Assembly: GCA_038131365.1 (NCBI GenBank)
Contig: JAYPPH010000003.1
Coordinates: 496,001-560,000, forward strand
Length of the DNA stretch: 64,000 nt
Direction: 5' to 3'
Source: Marisalimonas marina
GTDB taxonomy: Bacteria; Pseudomonadota; Alphaproteobacteria; Puniceispirillales; Marisalimonadaceae
Of this stretch, positions 9,485 through 19,400 are shown piece after piece. Every line of letters begins with the position of its first letter. Within the stretch, counting starts at the first letter, position 1. The position numbers and the translations under genes are program-made. The notes beneath the pieces were generated by a model. That model made no database searches and was not told the DNA's origin. It saw only the letters and a program-made list of their open reading frames with translations.

Positions 9485-11266
9485 TTAGTGATTATCCCTA
9501 GGCAAAGAATTTTTTACCTTTTGATATTTTACAGCATTTTCAAGAACGCCACCGCCTGATAGCTCTCCAACAAAATTTCTTTGTATTTCTTGCCAAGGAG
9601 TTTGACTTTCAGGATATGGTGGTATGCCATCTTTTTTTCTTTTCTCCAACTCTTCTTCACTGACAATCATATTTGCAGTGCACTTGTTTAAATCAATAAC
9701 AATTTTATCACCCGTTCTCAACCAAGCCAAACCACCACCTGTTGCACTCTCAGGTGAAGCATTCAAAATTGATGGACTTCCAGAAGTTCCTGATTGCCTA
9801 CCATCACCAATACAAGGCAATTCTGTAATACCTTGCTTAATTAATTTATCAGAAGGTTGCATATTAACGACTTCAGCTGAACCTGGCCAACCAACAGGGC
9901 CTGCTCCCCTAATAACTAAAATACTATTTTCATCCATTTTAAGGCTCTCATCATTAAGTCTATCATGGTAGTCTTCAGAGCCATCAAAAACTATAGCATT
10001 TCCCTCTAAAATACCCTCTTTACCAGGACGGTTTAGAAATTTATCCTTAAAGCTATTAGAAATTACTGAAGTCTTCATAATAGCTGCATCAAATAAATTA
10101 CCTTTTAAAACAACAAAGCCTGCTTTTTGCTTCATTGGTTTATTAAATGGTGTGATAACTTTCTCATCCTTAATTTTTATACCCTTTAGGTTTTCAGCCA
10201 TTTTTTTTCCAGTTACCGTTAGAACATCACCATGAAGTTTGTCATTGGCAAGAAGTTCAGACATTATAGCTGCTGTACCACCAGCTCTATGATAACTCTC
10301 ACATAAATACTCGCCAGCAGGTTGAATGTTAGCCATTAATGGAATGTCATATCCAACCCGTTGCCATGCGTCGGTTTCTAACTCAACTCCAATGTGTCTT
10401 GCAATTGCAGTAATATGGATTTGAGCGTTCGTGGAACCACCAATTGCAGAATTAACAACAATAGCATTTTCAAATGCCTTCCTTGTCATTACCTGTGAAG
10501 GTGTTAAATCTTCCTTCACTAATTCAACAATTCGTAAACCAGTTTTATACGCCATTTGTCCACGCTCTCTATAAGGAGCAGGAATATTAGCATTTCCCGT
10601 TAAGCTCATACCTAATGCTTCGGCTAGCGAGTTCATTGTTGATGCAGTCCCCATTGTATTACAATGACCGTCTGATGGAGCAGAACTTGTAACTATATCA
10701 ATAAACTGTTCATAATCTATTCTACCAGCTGCTAATTCAACTCTGCTATCCCATACAGCTGTACCAGAACCAGCAAGTTTTCCATTGTGCCAACCATCTA
10801 ACATGGGTCCACCATTGAGAACGATAGCAGGAAGATCAACAGTTGCAGCAGCCATTAAACATGAAGGAGTGGTTTTGTCACACCCTGTCATTAAAACAAC
10901 ACCATCCAGTGGATACCCATGTAAGATTTCTACTAAACCCAGATATGCTAAATTTCTATCAACCGCAGCTGTAGGTCTTTTAAGTGTCTCTTGAATAGGA
11001 TGAACAGGAAATTCGAAAGCTATACCCCCTGCCGCTCTAATACCTTCGCGAACTCTTTCTGCTAACTTAATGTGTACCCTATTACAAGGTGATATATCAG
11101 ACCCAGTTTGTGCAATTCCTATGATTGGCTTGCCAGACCTCAGCTCCTCAGGAGTTAAACCAAAATTCATAGATCTCTCAAGATACAATGCAGTCATTCC
11201 AGGGTTTGTAGGGTTATCAAACCATTGCTGACTTCTATATTTAGGGTTAAACTTTTTGTCTGACAT
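9485..11266 (-). CDS. xylD: Xylonate/pentonate dehydratase, IlvD/Edd family
   Basis: At 593 residues this matches the length of xylonate dehydratase XylD of Caulobacter and follows its sequence pattern closely: PGMTALYLER near the start, RSGKPIIGIAQTGSDISPCN, VLMTGCDKTTPSC, SAPSDGHCNTMGTASTMN, and the end ENAVKYQKVKNSLPRDNH. The three cysteines for an iron-sulfur cluster are in these motifs. Such enzymes dehydrate D-xylonate, L-arabinonate or D-gluconate-like acids to 2-keto-3-deoxy acids. It is distinct from the Edd at 35883-37706. It heads an operon with ltnD and is divergent from uxaA across a palindromic region. Substrate among pentonates/hexonates is not certain. Confidence 0.85.
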   Translation of the reverse strand: MSDKKFNPKYRSQQWFDNPTNPGMTALYLERSMNFGLTPEELRSGKPIIGIAQTGSDISPCNRVHIKLAERVREGIRAAGGIAFEFPVHPIQETLKRPTAAVDRNLAYLGLVEILHGYPLDGVVLMTGCDKTTPSCLMAAATVDLPAIVLNGGPMLDGWHNGKLAGSGTAVWDSRVELAAGRIDYEQFIDIVTSSAPSDGHCNTMGTASTMNSLAEALGMSLTGNANIPAPYRERGQMAYKTGLRIVELVKEDLTPSQVMTRKAFENAIVVNSAIGGSTNAQIHITAIARHIGVELETDAWQRVGYDIPLMANIQPAGEYLCESYHRAGGTAAIMSELLANDKLHGDVLTVTGKKMAENLKGIKIKDEKVITPFNKPMKQKAGFVVLKGNLFDAAIMKTSVISNSFKDKFLNRPGKEGILEGNAIVFDGSEDYHDRLNDESLKMDENSILVIRGAGPVGWPGSAEVVNMQPSDKLIKQGITELPCIGDGRQSGTSGSPSILNASPESATGGGLAWLRTGDKIVIDLNKCTANMIVSEEELEKRKKDGIPPYPESQTPWQEIQRNFVGELSGGGVLENAVKYQKVKNSLPRDNH

Positions 11267-11324
11267 CGCATTGCTCCAAATTAATTAGCTATGAATAATT
11301 AAAGTGTATAAAAAATTAAAATAA

Positions 11325-11365
11325 TAAGTATATTTTATTAGTAAATAAATTTAAAAATATACTTA
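11325..11365. promoter_or_regulatory. 12-base inverted repeat in the xylD/uxaA divergent promoter
   Basis: A perfect 12-base inverted repeat (TAAGTATATTTT at 11325-11336, AAAATATACTTA at 11354-11365) with a 17-base spacer lies midway between the divergent xylD and uxaA-like genes. The arm centres are 29 bases apart. It could be an operator controlling both operons. The AT-rich background makes chance occurrence possible. Confidence 0.4.
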
Positions 11366-11375
11366 ATAATCATAC

Positions 11376-11394
11376 TTGATTTAAAAAAAATCAA
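11376..11394. promoter_or_regulatory. Second inverted repeat before the uxaA-like gene
   Basis: TTGATTT (11376-11382) and AAATCAA (11388-11394) form a seven-base inverted repeat around five A residues, 40 bases before the uxaA-like start codon. It could be a second regulator site or part of an A-tract promoter. Evidence is only the symmetry and position. Confidence 0.25.
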
Positions 11395-11433
11395 AAGATA
11401 ATTTCAGTATTAATTTTCTAGTTGGGGAGCAAA

Positions 11434-12957
11434 ATGATCACTGGTGAAAAATTAACAGTTAAACTTAATGATAATGATAACGTAGCTACAGCACTCAAAG
11501 ATTTAGATATTGGTGATACGACTCAAAATATTAGAAGTATTCACAAAATACCAAAAGGCCATAAAATTGCTCTCAGGAAAATTTCTAAAGGTGAAAAAAT
11601 TATAAAATATGATCAGCTAATTGGTATCGCAAGTAAAGATATTGATGAAGGTGAGCATGTTCATGTAGATAATACAGATTTTAAGTCTACAGACCATGAT
11701 TATGAATTTTCTACATCTATAAAATTACCTAATATGATTGAACCAGAAAAAAGGCCAACATTTAAAGGTTATATGAGAGCTAATGGTAAAGTTGGGACTA
11801 GAAATTATATTGGAATACTTACATCAGTCAACTGCTCTGCAACTGCAGCAAAGAATATTGCTGAACATTTTACAAAAGATAAACTTTCACAATACCCTAA
11901 TGTCGATGGTGTTGTCTCTTTTACTCATGGAACAGGTTGCGGAATGGCAGACTCAGGAGATGGATTTGATGCTCTTCAAAGGGTTCTTCTTGGATACATA
12001 CAACATCCTAATTTAGCCGGAATTTTATTAATTGGGTTAGGATGTGAAGCTAATCAAATTAAGTTTCTTCTCGATGCTTTTAATTTAAATGAAAATCCCC
12101 TTTTTAAAACTATGACCTTACAAGACATGGGTGGATTAAGAAAAACTATTAAAGCTGGAATAGATTGTATTGAAGACATGCTCCCTCAAGTGAATTTGAT
12201 TGAACGGACCGATCAATCAGTAGAACATCTAAGCGTAGCATTACAATGCGGAGGCTCGGATGCTTGGTCTGGCATAACATCCAATCCCTCTTTAGGTCAT
12301 GCAGCTGATCTGATTGTTAAAAACGGCGGAACTGCTATTTTGGCTGAAACCCCAGAAATATATGGTGCTGAGCATATGTTAACTAGAAGAGCAATCACAC
12401 CAGAGGTAGGAAAGAAGCTTGTAAATAGAATATTATGGTGGGAAGATTACGTAGAACGTAACAAAGGTAGTCTAAATAATAATCCATCACCTGGGAATAA
12501 AGCAGGTGGTTTAACAACAATATTAGAGAAATCATTGGGAGCTGCCGCTAAAGGAGGTACAACACCATTGAACGATGTACTTCTATACGCGCAACAAGCC
12601 GAAAAAAAAGGATTCTTATTCATGGATAGTCCTGGCTACGACCCAGCATCAGTTACTGGCCAAATCGCAAGTGGTTGTAATGTTGTTACTTTCACTACAG
12701 GTAGGGGTTCATGCTTTGGTTGCAAACCTTCTCCATCCATCAAAATTGCGACAAATACTGACATGTTTGATAAAATGGAAGAAGATATGGATGTTAACGC
12801 CGGCAAAGTTATTACTGAAAACAAAACTATTGAGGATGTAGGACAAGAGATTTTCGACTTAATAGTTAGAGTTGCATCTGGCGAAAAATCTAAATCTGAA
12901 ATTCAAGGCTTAGGAGACCTAGAGTTTGTACCCTGGCAAATTGGAGCAACAATGTAA
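11434..12957 (+). CDS. UxaA-family (altronate/L-fuconate/D-arabinonate type) dehydratase
   Basis: A 507-residue UxaA-family dehydratase. Residues about 5-85 form a SAF-like N-terminal domain, followed by the large D-galactarate/altronate dehydratase domain with GYMRANGKVGTRNYIG, FTHGTGCGM, CGGSDAWSG and GRGSCFGCKPSPSIK (cysteines likely bind the metal centre). I chose the ATG at 11434 because GGGGAGC lies directly upstream, rather than a TTG four codons earlier. The next genes encode a 2-keto-3-deoxy-fuconate-type SDR and a FAH hydrolase; D-altronate dehydratase family proteins are known in non-phosphorylating D-arabinose, L-galactose and L-fucose pathways with such partners. That route is therefore more likely than true altronate use. 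Confidence 0.85.
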   Translation: MITGEKLTVKLNDNDNVATALKDLDIGDTTQNIRSIHKIPKGHKIALRKISKGEKIIKYDQLIGIASKDIDEGEHVHVDNTDFKSTDHDYEFSTSIKLPNMIEPEKRPTFKGYMRANGKVGTRNYIGILTSVNCSATAAKNIAEHFTKDKLSQYPNVDGVVSFTHGTGCGMADSGDGFDALQRVLLGYIQHPNLAGILLIGLGCEANQIKFLLDAFNLNENPLFKTMTLQDMGGLRKTIKAGIDCIEDMLPQVNLIERTDQSVEHLSVALQCGGSDAWSGITSNPSLGHAADLIVKNGGTAILAETPEIYGAEHMLTRRAITPEVGKKLVNRILWWEDYVERNKGSLNNNPSPGNKAGGLTTILEKSLGAAAKGGTTPLNDVLLYAQQAEKKGFLFMDSPGYDPASVTGQIASGCNVVTFTTGRGSCFGCKPSPSIKIATNTDMFDKMEEDMDVNAGKVITENKTIEDVGQEIFDLIVRVASGEKSKSEIQGLGDLEFVPWQIGATM

Positions 12958-12968
12958 GGATAAATGTA

Positions 12969-13703
12969 ATGATTAATTTAGAAGGAAAAACTGCCTTATT
13001 AACTGCTGCTGGACAGGGTATTGGCAAAGCAACAGCTAGAGCTTTTTCTGAAGCAGGAGCTTATGTTATTGCTACAGATATAAATAAAGATAGTTTATTA
13101 GAATTAGATAAATTTGTAGATGAAACGCACATTTTAGATGTAACAAAACAAAATGATATTAAAAGCCTAATTAGTACAATAAAAGTTCCCGATATTTTGT
13201 TTAATTGTGCTGGTGTGGTCCATAATGGTACAATATTAGAATCTGAAAATAGTGAATGGGATTTTGCGTTTAACTTAAATGCTAAGGCCATGTATCATAT
13301 GATCAAAGAGATTTTACCCAAAATGATAAAAAAAGGTGGTGGGTCAATTATCAATATTGCATCTGTTTCATCATCTACAAAAGGTATTCCAAATAGATTT
13401 ATATATACAGCGTCTAAAGCTGCTGTTTTAGGTATTACTAAATCCGTAGCTGCTGACTATATTAATGATGGAATAAGATGCAATGCTATTTGCCCAGGAA
13501 CAATACAAAGCCCATCTTTGGAACAACGACTTAAAGATATGGGAAATTATGAGGAAGCCAAAAAGCAATTTGTTGCAAGGCAACCAATGGGACGTTTTGG
13601 AGAAGCAGAAGAAGTAGCCAATTTAGCGGTTTATTTAGGAAGCGATGCATCCGCTTTCACCACCGGTCAATTTCATATAATCGATGGTGGAATATGCATG
13701 TAA
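12969..13703 (+). CDS. 2-keto-3-deoxy-L-fuconate dehydrogenase-like SDR
   Basis: A 244-residue short-chain dehydrogenase with TAAGQGIG, NCAG and the intact YTASK active site. The C-terminal half (CNAICPGTIQSPSLEQR, then RQPMGRFGEAEEVANLAVYL and a C-terminal DGG) is the pattern of 2-keto-3-deoxy-L-fuconate dehydrogenase and of its animal relative BDH2. In the L-fucose pathway this enzyme oxidises 2-keto-3-deoxy-L-fuconate to 2,4-diketo-3-deoxy-L-fuconate. It lies 11 bases after the UxaA-like dehydratase and 50 before the FAH hydrolase, exactly the expected pathway order. Confidence 0.8.
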   Translation: MINLEGKTALLTAAGQGIGKATARAFSEAGAYVIATDINKDSLLELDKFVDETHILDVTKQNDIKSLISTIKVPDILFNCAGVVHNGTILESENSEWDFAFNLNAKAMYHMIKEILPKMIKKGGGSIINIASVSSSTKGIPNRFIYTASKAAVLGITKSVAADYINDGIRCNAICPGTIQSPSLEQRLKDMGNYEEAKKQFVARQPMGRFGEAEEVANLAVYLGSDASAFTTGQFHIIDGGICM

Positions 13704-13753
13704 GGCACTCAGCAGAAATTTATAATTAAATCTAAATATAGAAAGGGAGTAAA

Positions 13754-14596
13754 ATGAAACTATTACGATTTGGAGAAATTGGAAAAGAAAAACCTGGCAT
13801 CCTAGATCAAGAGGGTAAAATAAGAGATTTGTCTAGCCATGTGTCTGATATAAATGGAGAAAATATCAATGCAGAAGGTTTAAAGAAAATTTCAGCAATT
13901 GATTTGTCATCTTTGCCAATAATTCCAGAAAATACTAGATTAGGAGCGTGTGTTGGTGACATAGGAAAATTTTTATGCATTGGATTAAATTATTCTGATC
14001 ACGCAGCAGAGAGTGGACTACCTGTTCCTAGCGAACCAATCCTGTTTTCAAAAGCTACTTCTGCAGTTGTAGGACCTAATGACAACATTGAAATACCCAG
14101 AAACTCAGTTGAAACTGATTGGGAGGTTGAGCTTGGAATTGTTATAGGAAAGAAGGCAAAATATATTAGTGAAAATGAAGCTGAAGAACACATAGCTGGG
14201 TATTGTGTTGTTAACGATGTTTCTGAAAGAGAGTTCCAAATTAAAAGAGAGGGACAATGGACCAAAGGTAAATCATGTGACACTTTTGGACCTACTGGGC
14301 CCTATTTGGTTACTAAAGATGAAATATCTGACGTACAAAACTTAAAAATGTACCTTGATGTGAATGGACAGAGAATGCAGGATGGCTCAACTAATACCAT
14401 GATATTTTCTGCTAATTATATAGTACATTACTTATCTCAATTTATGAGTTTAAATCCTGGGGACGTCATAGCTACTGGAACACCTCCAGGAGTAGGTTTA
14501 GGAATGAACCCACCTGTGTTCTTAAAGGCTGGTGATAAAATGAGACTGGGAATTGAAGGGTTAGGTGAACAAAATCAAACCTGCGTTCAAGGGTAA
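13754..14596 (+). CDS. Fumarylacetoacetate hydrolase family protein, probable 2,4-diketo-3-deoxy-sugar-acid hydrolase
   Basis: The 280-residue product is a FAH-superfamily hydrolase. The metal ligands are visible as Glu-x-Glu in DWEVELGIVIG and Asp in VNDVSEREFQ, and the GDVIATGTPPGVGLG loop is conserved. Members include ureidoglycolate lyase and the 2,4-diketo-3-deoxy-L-fuconate hydrolase that yields pyruvate plus lactate (or glycolate from the pentose analogue). Gene order after the UxaA-type dehydratase and the KDF-type SDR supports the latter. A strong GAAAGGGAG ribosome-binding sequence precedes the ATG. Confidence 0.82.
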   Translation: MKLLRFGEIGKEKPGILDQEGKIRDLSSHVSDINGENINAEGLKKISAIDLSSLPIIPENTRLGACVGDIGKFLCIGLNYSDHAAESGLPVPSEPILFSKATSAVVGPNDNIEIPRNSVETDWEVELGIVIGKKAKYISENEAEEHIAGYCVVNDVSEREFQIKREGQWTKGKSCDTFGPTGPYLVTKDEISDVQNLKMYLDVNGQRMQDGSTNTMIFSANYIVHYLSQFMSLNPGDVIATGTPPGVGLGMNPPVFLKAGDKMRLGIEGLGEQNQTCVQG

Positions 14597-14633
14597 AGAA
14601 TTTTAATAATTCACACTGAGATTACAAATCTAC

Positions 14634-14672
14634 GATGCTAAGATCTATAAATTTAATCAAGGTCTTAGCATC
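14634..14672. terminator. Hairpin between convergent FAH and aldolase genes
   Basis: GATGCTAAGA (14634-14643) and TCTTAGCATC (14663-14672) form a perfect ten-base inverted repeat around a 19-base loop. It lies in the gap between two convergent genes, the place for a shared terminator. There is no T-run directly after either arm, so it may instead protect mRNA ends. Confidence 0.4.
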
Positions 14673-14716
14673 AAAATTAAGCTTTAATATTATACCTAAT
14701 AGTTACCAAAAATATT

Positions 14717-15343
14717 CTATAATTTATTAGATAAACTACTAGCAATTAACGCATTTTTTTTTATTTCATTAAAATCATTTATTACATTTGGAACGATCCA
14801 ACTCCCTCCAACGCAAATTACATTTTTTTGAGATAGCCATTCACTTGCATTGTTTTGATTTATTCCTCCTGTTGGACAAAACATTACATCTGGAAAAGGT
14901 CCTTTTAGTGATTTAATATATTCTATTCCACCTGCCGATTGGGCAGGGAAAAATTTAAAAAATTTAAACCCATAATCTAATAAATTCATTATTTCACTTG
15001 AGTTTGAAACACCAGGTAGAAATGGAAATTTTATTTCAAGTGCTTTACTTGCCAGTTTTTCAGTATAGCCAGGACTAACAGCAAAAGTAGCCCCTGCTTC
15101 TTTTACGGATTGCAAATCTTGACCATTTAAGACAGTGCCAGCACCAATTTTAAGAGATGTAAATTTTTTCGAAACAATTTCTATTGCTCTTAAGGCATTC
15201 TTTGTCCTTAAGGTTATTTCAACAACCTTAATATTACCCTCAATTAGGGCGTCAAAAAGATATTCAATTTTGTCTAATGTATTTATTGTTAAAACGGGCA
15301 TAACAGGAGATAAAGATAAAGTCGTTTTAAGATAATTATGCAT
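14717..15343 (-). CDS. eda: KDPG/KHG-type aldolase
   Basis: A 208-residue class I aldolase of the KDPG/KHG family, normal length. Conserved elements are the VVEITLRT strand with Glu and Arg, GAGTV, and the Schiff-base lysine in FKFFPAQ, followed by PTGGI and VGGSW. It would cleave 2-keto-3-deoxy-6-phosphogluconate to pyruvate and glyceraldehyde 3-phosphate. It completes both the KdgK route and the Zwf-Pgl-Edd operon found 21 kb away, and no second eda is in the window. It is divergent from the denD-like gene. Confidence 0.85.
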   Translation of the reverse strand: MHNYLKTTLSLSPVMPVLTINTLDKIEYLFDALIEGNIKVVEITLRTKNALRAIEIVSKKFTSLKIGAGTVLNGQDLQSVKEAGATFAVSPGYTEKLASKALEIKFPFLPGVSNSSEIMNLLDYGFKFFKFFPAQSAGGIEYIKSLKGPFPDVMFCPTGGINQNNASEWLSQKNVICVGGSWIVPNVINDFNEIKKNALIASSLSNKL

Positions 15344-15367
15344 TATTTTTCCAAACTTAATTTTTTA

Positions 15368-15387
15368 ATTTAATTTTAAAATTAAAT
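15368..15387. promoter_or_regulatory. 20-base perfect palindrome in the eda/denD divergent promoter
   Basis: ATTTAATTTT followed directly by AAAATTAAAT is a perfect 20-base palindrome between eda and the denD-like gene. The position suits an operator for both. The sequence is purely A/T, and the background is A/T-rich, so it may be chance. Confidence 0.3.
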
Positions 15388-15431
15388 ATGTTGTTATTCA
15401 TTTTTCTTCAATGTTTTTTTATGAGGTTTTT

Positions 15432-16409
15432 ATGAAAGTTTTAATAATGGGCGGGGCTGGTATGATTGGGCAAAAATTGCTTAATTTAATTCTCAGCAAG
15501 AAAAAAATACAAAATCAAGACGTATCGGAAATTACTTTATTTGATATTATTGAATCTCCCTATCCATTAGGTACTTCAATACCTATTTCTGTAAAATCTG
15601 GAGATATATCTAATCCTCAAACGAGTACTGATTTAGTATCAACAAGACCTGATGTGATTTTTCACTTAGCGGCTATAGTTTCTGGACAAGCTGAACAAGA
15701 GTTTGATCTAGGATGGGATATAAATGCGAGAGGAAGTTGGGGGTTATTTGAAGCGATAAGACACCTTGGAGATGATTATTGCCCAAGAGTTGTTTTCACT
15801 AGTTCAATTGCCGTTTTTGGAGCTCCTTTTCCTGACAAAATACCAGATGATTTTTTTACAACCCCACTTACATCTTATGGAGCACAAAAGGCAATATCTG
15901 AACTTTTATTAGCTGATTATTCAAGAAAAGGAATGATAGATGGGGTTTCAATTAGGTTGCCTACTATTTGTGTTAGACCAGGAAAACCAAATCTAGCTGC
16001 TTCAGGTTTTTTTTCTGGAATTATCCGAGAACCTTTAAATGGTATGGAAGCTATTCTTCCGGTAAGTACAGAAGTTCGGCATTGGCATGCAACCCCTCGA
16101 TCAGCTGCAGGTTTTTTAATTCACGCCTCAGAAATTGATACCTCAACGTTAAATAATAGAATAACGTTAAACATGCCTGGACTTTCTGCAACAGTCCAAG
16201 AACAAATTGATTCACTTAAAAGAGTTGCAGGTAATGATGTTGCGAAATTAATTAAATATCAACCTGATCCTGCAATACAAAAAATAGTTTCTGGATGGGC
16301 TAGAGATTTTGATACTAAAAGATCTATTCAACTTGGTTTTAAAGCTGAAAATAATTTCGATGAAATTATTAAAGTTTATATTGAAGATGACCTTAATCCT
16401 AAAACTTAA
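15432..16409 (+). CDS. denD: D-erythronate dehydrogenase-like NAD-dependent epimerase/dehydratase family protein
   Basis: An extended short-chain dehydrogenase of 325 residues starting MKVLIMGGAGMIGQ, with the YGAQK active-site motif and GDISNP. The pattern (IxRLPTICVRPGKPN, SGFFSGIIREPLNG, RHWHATPRSAAGFLIHA) is that of DenD, which oxidises D-erythronate to 2-oxo-tetronate. I start it at 15432 because GAGG lies seven bases upstream and the glycine motif follows at once; a longer frame begins 21 bases earlier. OtnI and OtnC in the window would use its product. Alternative: a uronate or other sugar-acid dehydrogenase of the same clade. Confidence 0.75.
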   Translation: MKVLIMGGAGMIGQKLLNLILSKKKIQNQDVSEITLFDIIESPYPLGTSIPISVKSGDISNPQTSTDLVSTRPDVIFHLAAIVSGQAEQEFDLGWDINARGSWGLFEAIRHLGDDYCPRVVFTSSIAVFGAPFPDKIPDDFFTTPLTSYGAQKAISELLLADYSRKGMIDGVSIRLPTICVRPGKPNLAASGFFSGIIREPLNGMEAILPVSTEVRHWHATPRSAAGFLIHASEIDTSTLNNRITLNMPGLSATVQEQIDSLKRVAGNDVAKLIKYQPDPAIQKIVSGWARDFDTKRSIQLGFKAENNFDEIIKVYIEDDLNPKT

Positions 16410-16444
16410 TTAAATAATCCATACATAAATAGACGGAAAAACTT

Positions 16445-19400
16445 ATGTGGCAATTTTGGATAGATCGTGGTGGTACATTTACTGACATAGTGGCTCAAAA
16501 ACCAGATGGTAATATTGTAGTTGATAAATTACTCTCCGAAAACCCAACAGCTTATAAAGATGCCGCAATTGCAGGAATAAAAAGAATTCTGGGTTTAAAT
16601 ATTAACGACAGTATTCCGACGAATAAAATTTCCTCTGTGAAAATGGGAACCACAGTAGCCACTAATGCTTTGTTAGAACGTAAAGGTGATAGAACTCTTC
16701 TTTTAATTACTGAAGGCTTTGGTGATTTATTGAGAATTGGGTATCAAAACCGTCCTTTATTATTCGATTTAGAAATAAAATTACCAGAGTTATTATATGA
16801 GAGAGTGATTGAAATACCAGAAAGACTTGATTCCGATGGCAAAGTAATCAAAAAACTTGATACACAAAAAGCTCGTAAGGCGTTAAAGAAAGCTAAGCAA
16901 GATGGTATCGATAGCGTGGCTATTGCTTTTATGCATTCTTATGTAAACTCTGAACACGAGAATAAAATTGCTGAAATCGCAAGAGAAGAAAACTTTAACC
17001 AAATTTCTATAAGTCACAAAGTATCACCACTTATTAAATTAGTTGGAAGAGGTGACACTACCGTAGTAGATGCATACCTTTCTCCAATTCTAAGAAGATA
17101 TGTCAATCAGGTTTCTGAAGAACTTAAAGATAGCAAATCAACAAAGTTAATGTTTATGCAATCTAATGGTGGCTTGACTGATGCTCATTTATTTCAAGGG
17201 AAAGATGCCCTTCTTTCAGGTCCTGCTGGCGGAGTTGTTAGTATGACTGAAACAGGAAAGCAAGCTGGGTACAATAAATTAATTGGTTTTGATATGGGTG
17301 GAACATCTACAGATGTTTGTCACTTTGCGGGCGAATATGAGAGATCTTTTGAAACAGAGTTAGCTGGTGTAAGAATAAGAGCCCCTATGATGGAGATTAA
17401 TACAGTGGCTGCAGGTGGTGGTTCTATTATCACGTATAGAGATGGAAGATTCCAAGTTGGCCCAGAAAGTGCAGGTGCTATTCCTGGACCAGCATGTTAT
17501 AATAGAGGGGGACCTCTAACTGTTACTGATTGCAATGTTTTACTCGGAAAACTACATCCAGATCACTTTCCCAAAGTCTTTGGTAACAAGAGTAATGAAC
17601 CTCTTAATATTGGAATAGTTAAAGAAAAGTTTTTAGATTTAGCAAAATCAATTTCCTCTAAAAATAATAAACCACCCATGAATATTTATGAAATGGCAGA
17701 GGGATTCTTAAAAATTGCAGTAGAAAACATGGCTAATGCAATAAAAAAAATATCAATTCAAAAAGGTTATGATGTAAGTAATTACGTAATGAATTGTTTT
17801 GGTGGTGCTGGAGGCCAACATGCTTGCCATGTTGCAGACGCACTAGGTATTTCAAAGGTTTTAATTCATCCTTACGCAGGTGTATTATCAGCATATGGCA
17901 TGGGCCTAGCAGAAGTAAGAAGCATTAGAGAAAGTCACTTTGAAAAAAATATTAAACAGATTAATGAAGCAAAAAAATTATTTGATTTACTATCATCACA
18001 AGCAAAAAAAGATCTTAACAAACAAGGTATAGATGATAGCTCAATTACATTATCAAAGAATGTTTTTTTACATTATGAAGGCTCTCACCAAAACTTAGAA
18101 GTTAAATTTGATACTATATTAAATATGAGAGAATCTTTTGAAGAAGAACATAAAAAAAGATTTGGTTTTTTTGTTAAAGGAAGAGAAATCTTTATTGAAA
18201 TGCTTACAGTTGAAGCTATCAGCAATAATTATGAAACCCAAGATTTCTCAAATAATTTAGGTCCAAATGAGAATGCTGAACCTGTTGCTTATACAAAAAT
18301 GTATATTGAAAAGGTAGAAAATTCTGTTCCTATATTTAAGAGGGATAAGTTAAAAATTAATCAAAGCGTTTTGGGCCCTGCTATAATATCTGAAGCAACA
18401 GGAACTAATATTATAGAAAAAGGATGGTCTGGCTATCTTGATAAATTTTATAATTTGATATTGTCAAGAGTTGATAAAAAAAATAATAAAAATAGTGTTG
18501 GTACATCTGTTGATGTTGTAATGCTTGAGGTTTTTAATAACCTTTTTATGAATATAGCAGAGCAGATGGGCGCTACGTTAGCTAACACAGCCTTCTCAGT
18601 AAATATTAAAGAACGACTTGATTTCTCTTGTGCACTTTTTGATAATGACGGATCTTTAGTAGCCAATGCCCCTCATGTGCCAGTCCACCTAGGCTCTATG
18701 TCAGAAGCAATAAGAACTGTTATCAAATTAAACAAAAATAATATTTTTCCTGGTGATGTGTTTGTTCTCAATGCCCCTTTCAATGGTGGAACACATCTAC
18801 CAGATGTAACCGTTATAACTCCAGTCTTTGAAGAAAATGGAGATAATATAATATTTTTTGTAGCTTCAAGAGGTCATCATGCAGATATTGGAGGTAAAAC
18901 ACCAGGATCTGGTCCTCCAGACTCAACGCACATAGACGAAGAAGGTGTCCTCATAGATAATTTTAAATTATTTGAAAGAGGTGTTTTTAAAGAAAAGGAA
19001 ATGATTAAGATTTTATCTTCTGGTAAATACCCTTGTAGAAATATTGAACATAATATGGCTGATTTGGCAGCACAAGTTGCTGCTAATAAAACAGGAATTA
19101 GTGAAATTAACTCAATGATTAAACAATTCGGCATTGATACAGTTCATGCTTATATGAAACATGTTCAAAACAATGCTGAAGAGTGTATTCGCAACGCTAT
19201 CATTAATTTGAATGACGGATACTATGAATATGAACTTGATAATGGAGAATTTATTAGAGTTAAAATTCAAATTGATAAAACCAAACGAGAAGCACTAATT
19301 GATTTCAGTGGTACTGCTGAAAAAAATCCATTTAATTATAACGCGCCCAAAGCAGTATGCCACGCCGTAATTTTATATGTATTTAGAACCTTGGTAGGTA

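Noticed and set aside
9485..15343. Sulfo-Entner-Doudoroff pathway for sulfoquinovose
   Set aside because: The dehydratase matches xylonate dehydratase closely, the aldolase matches Eda, and no sulfoquinovosidase or sulfoquinovose dehydrogenase is seen; the YihU-like gene is 30 kb away.
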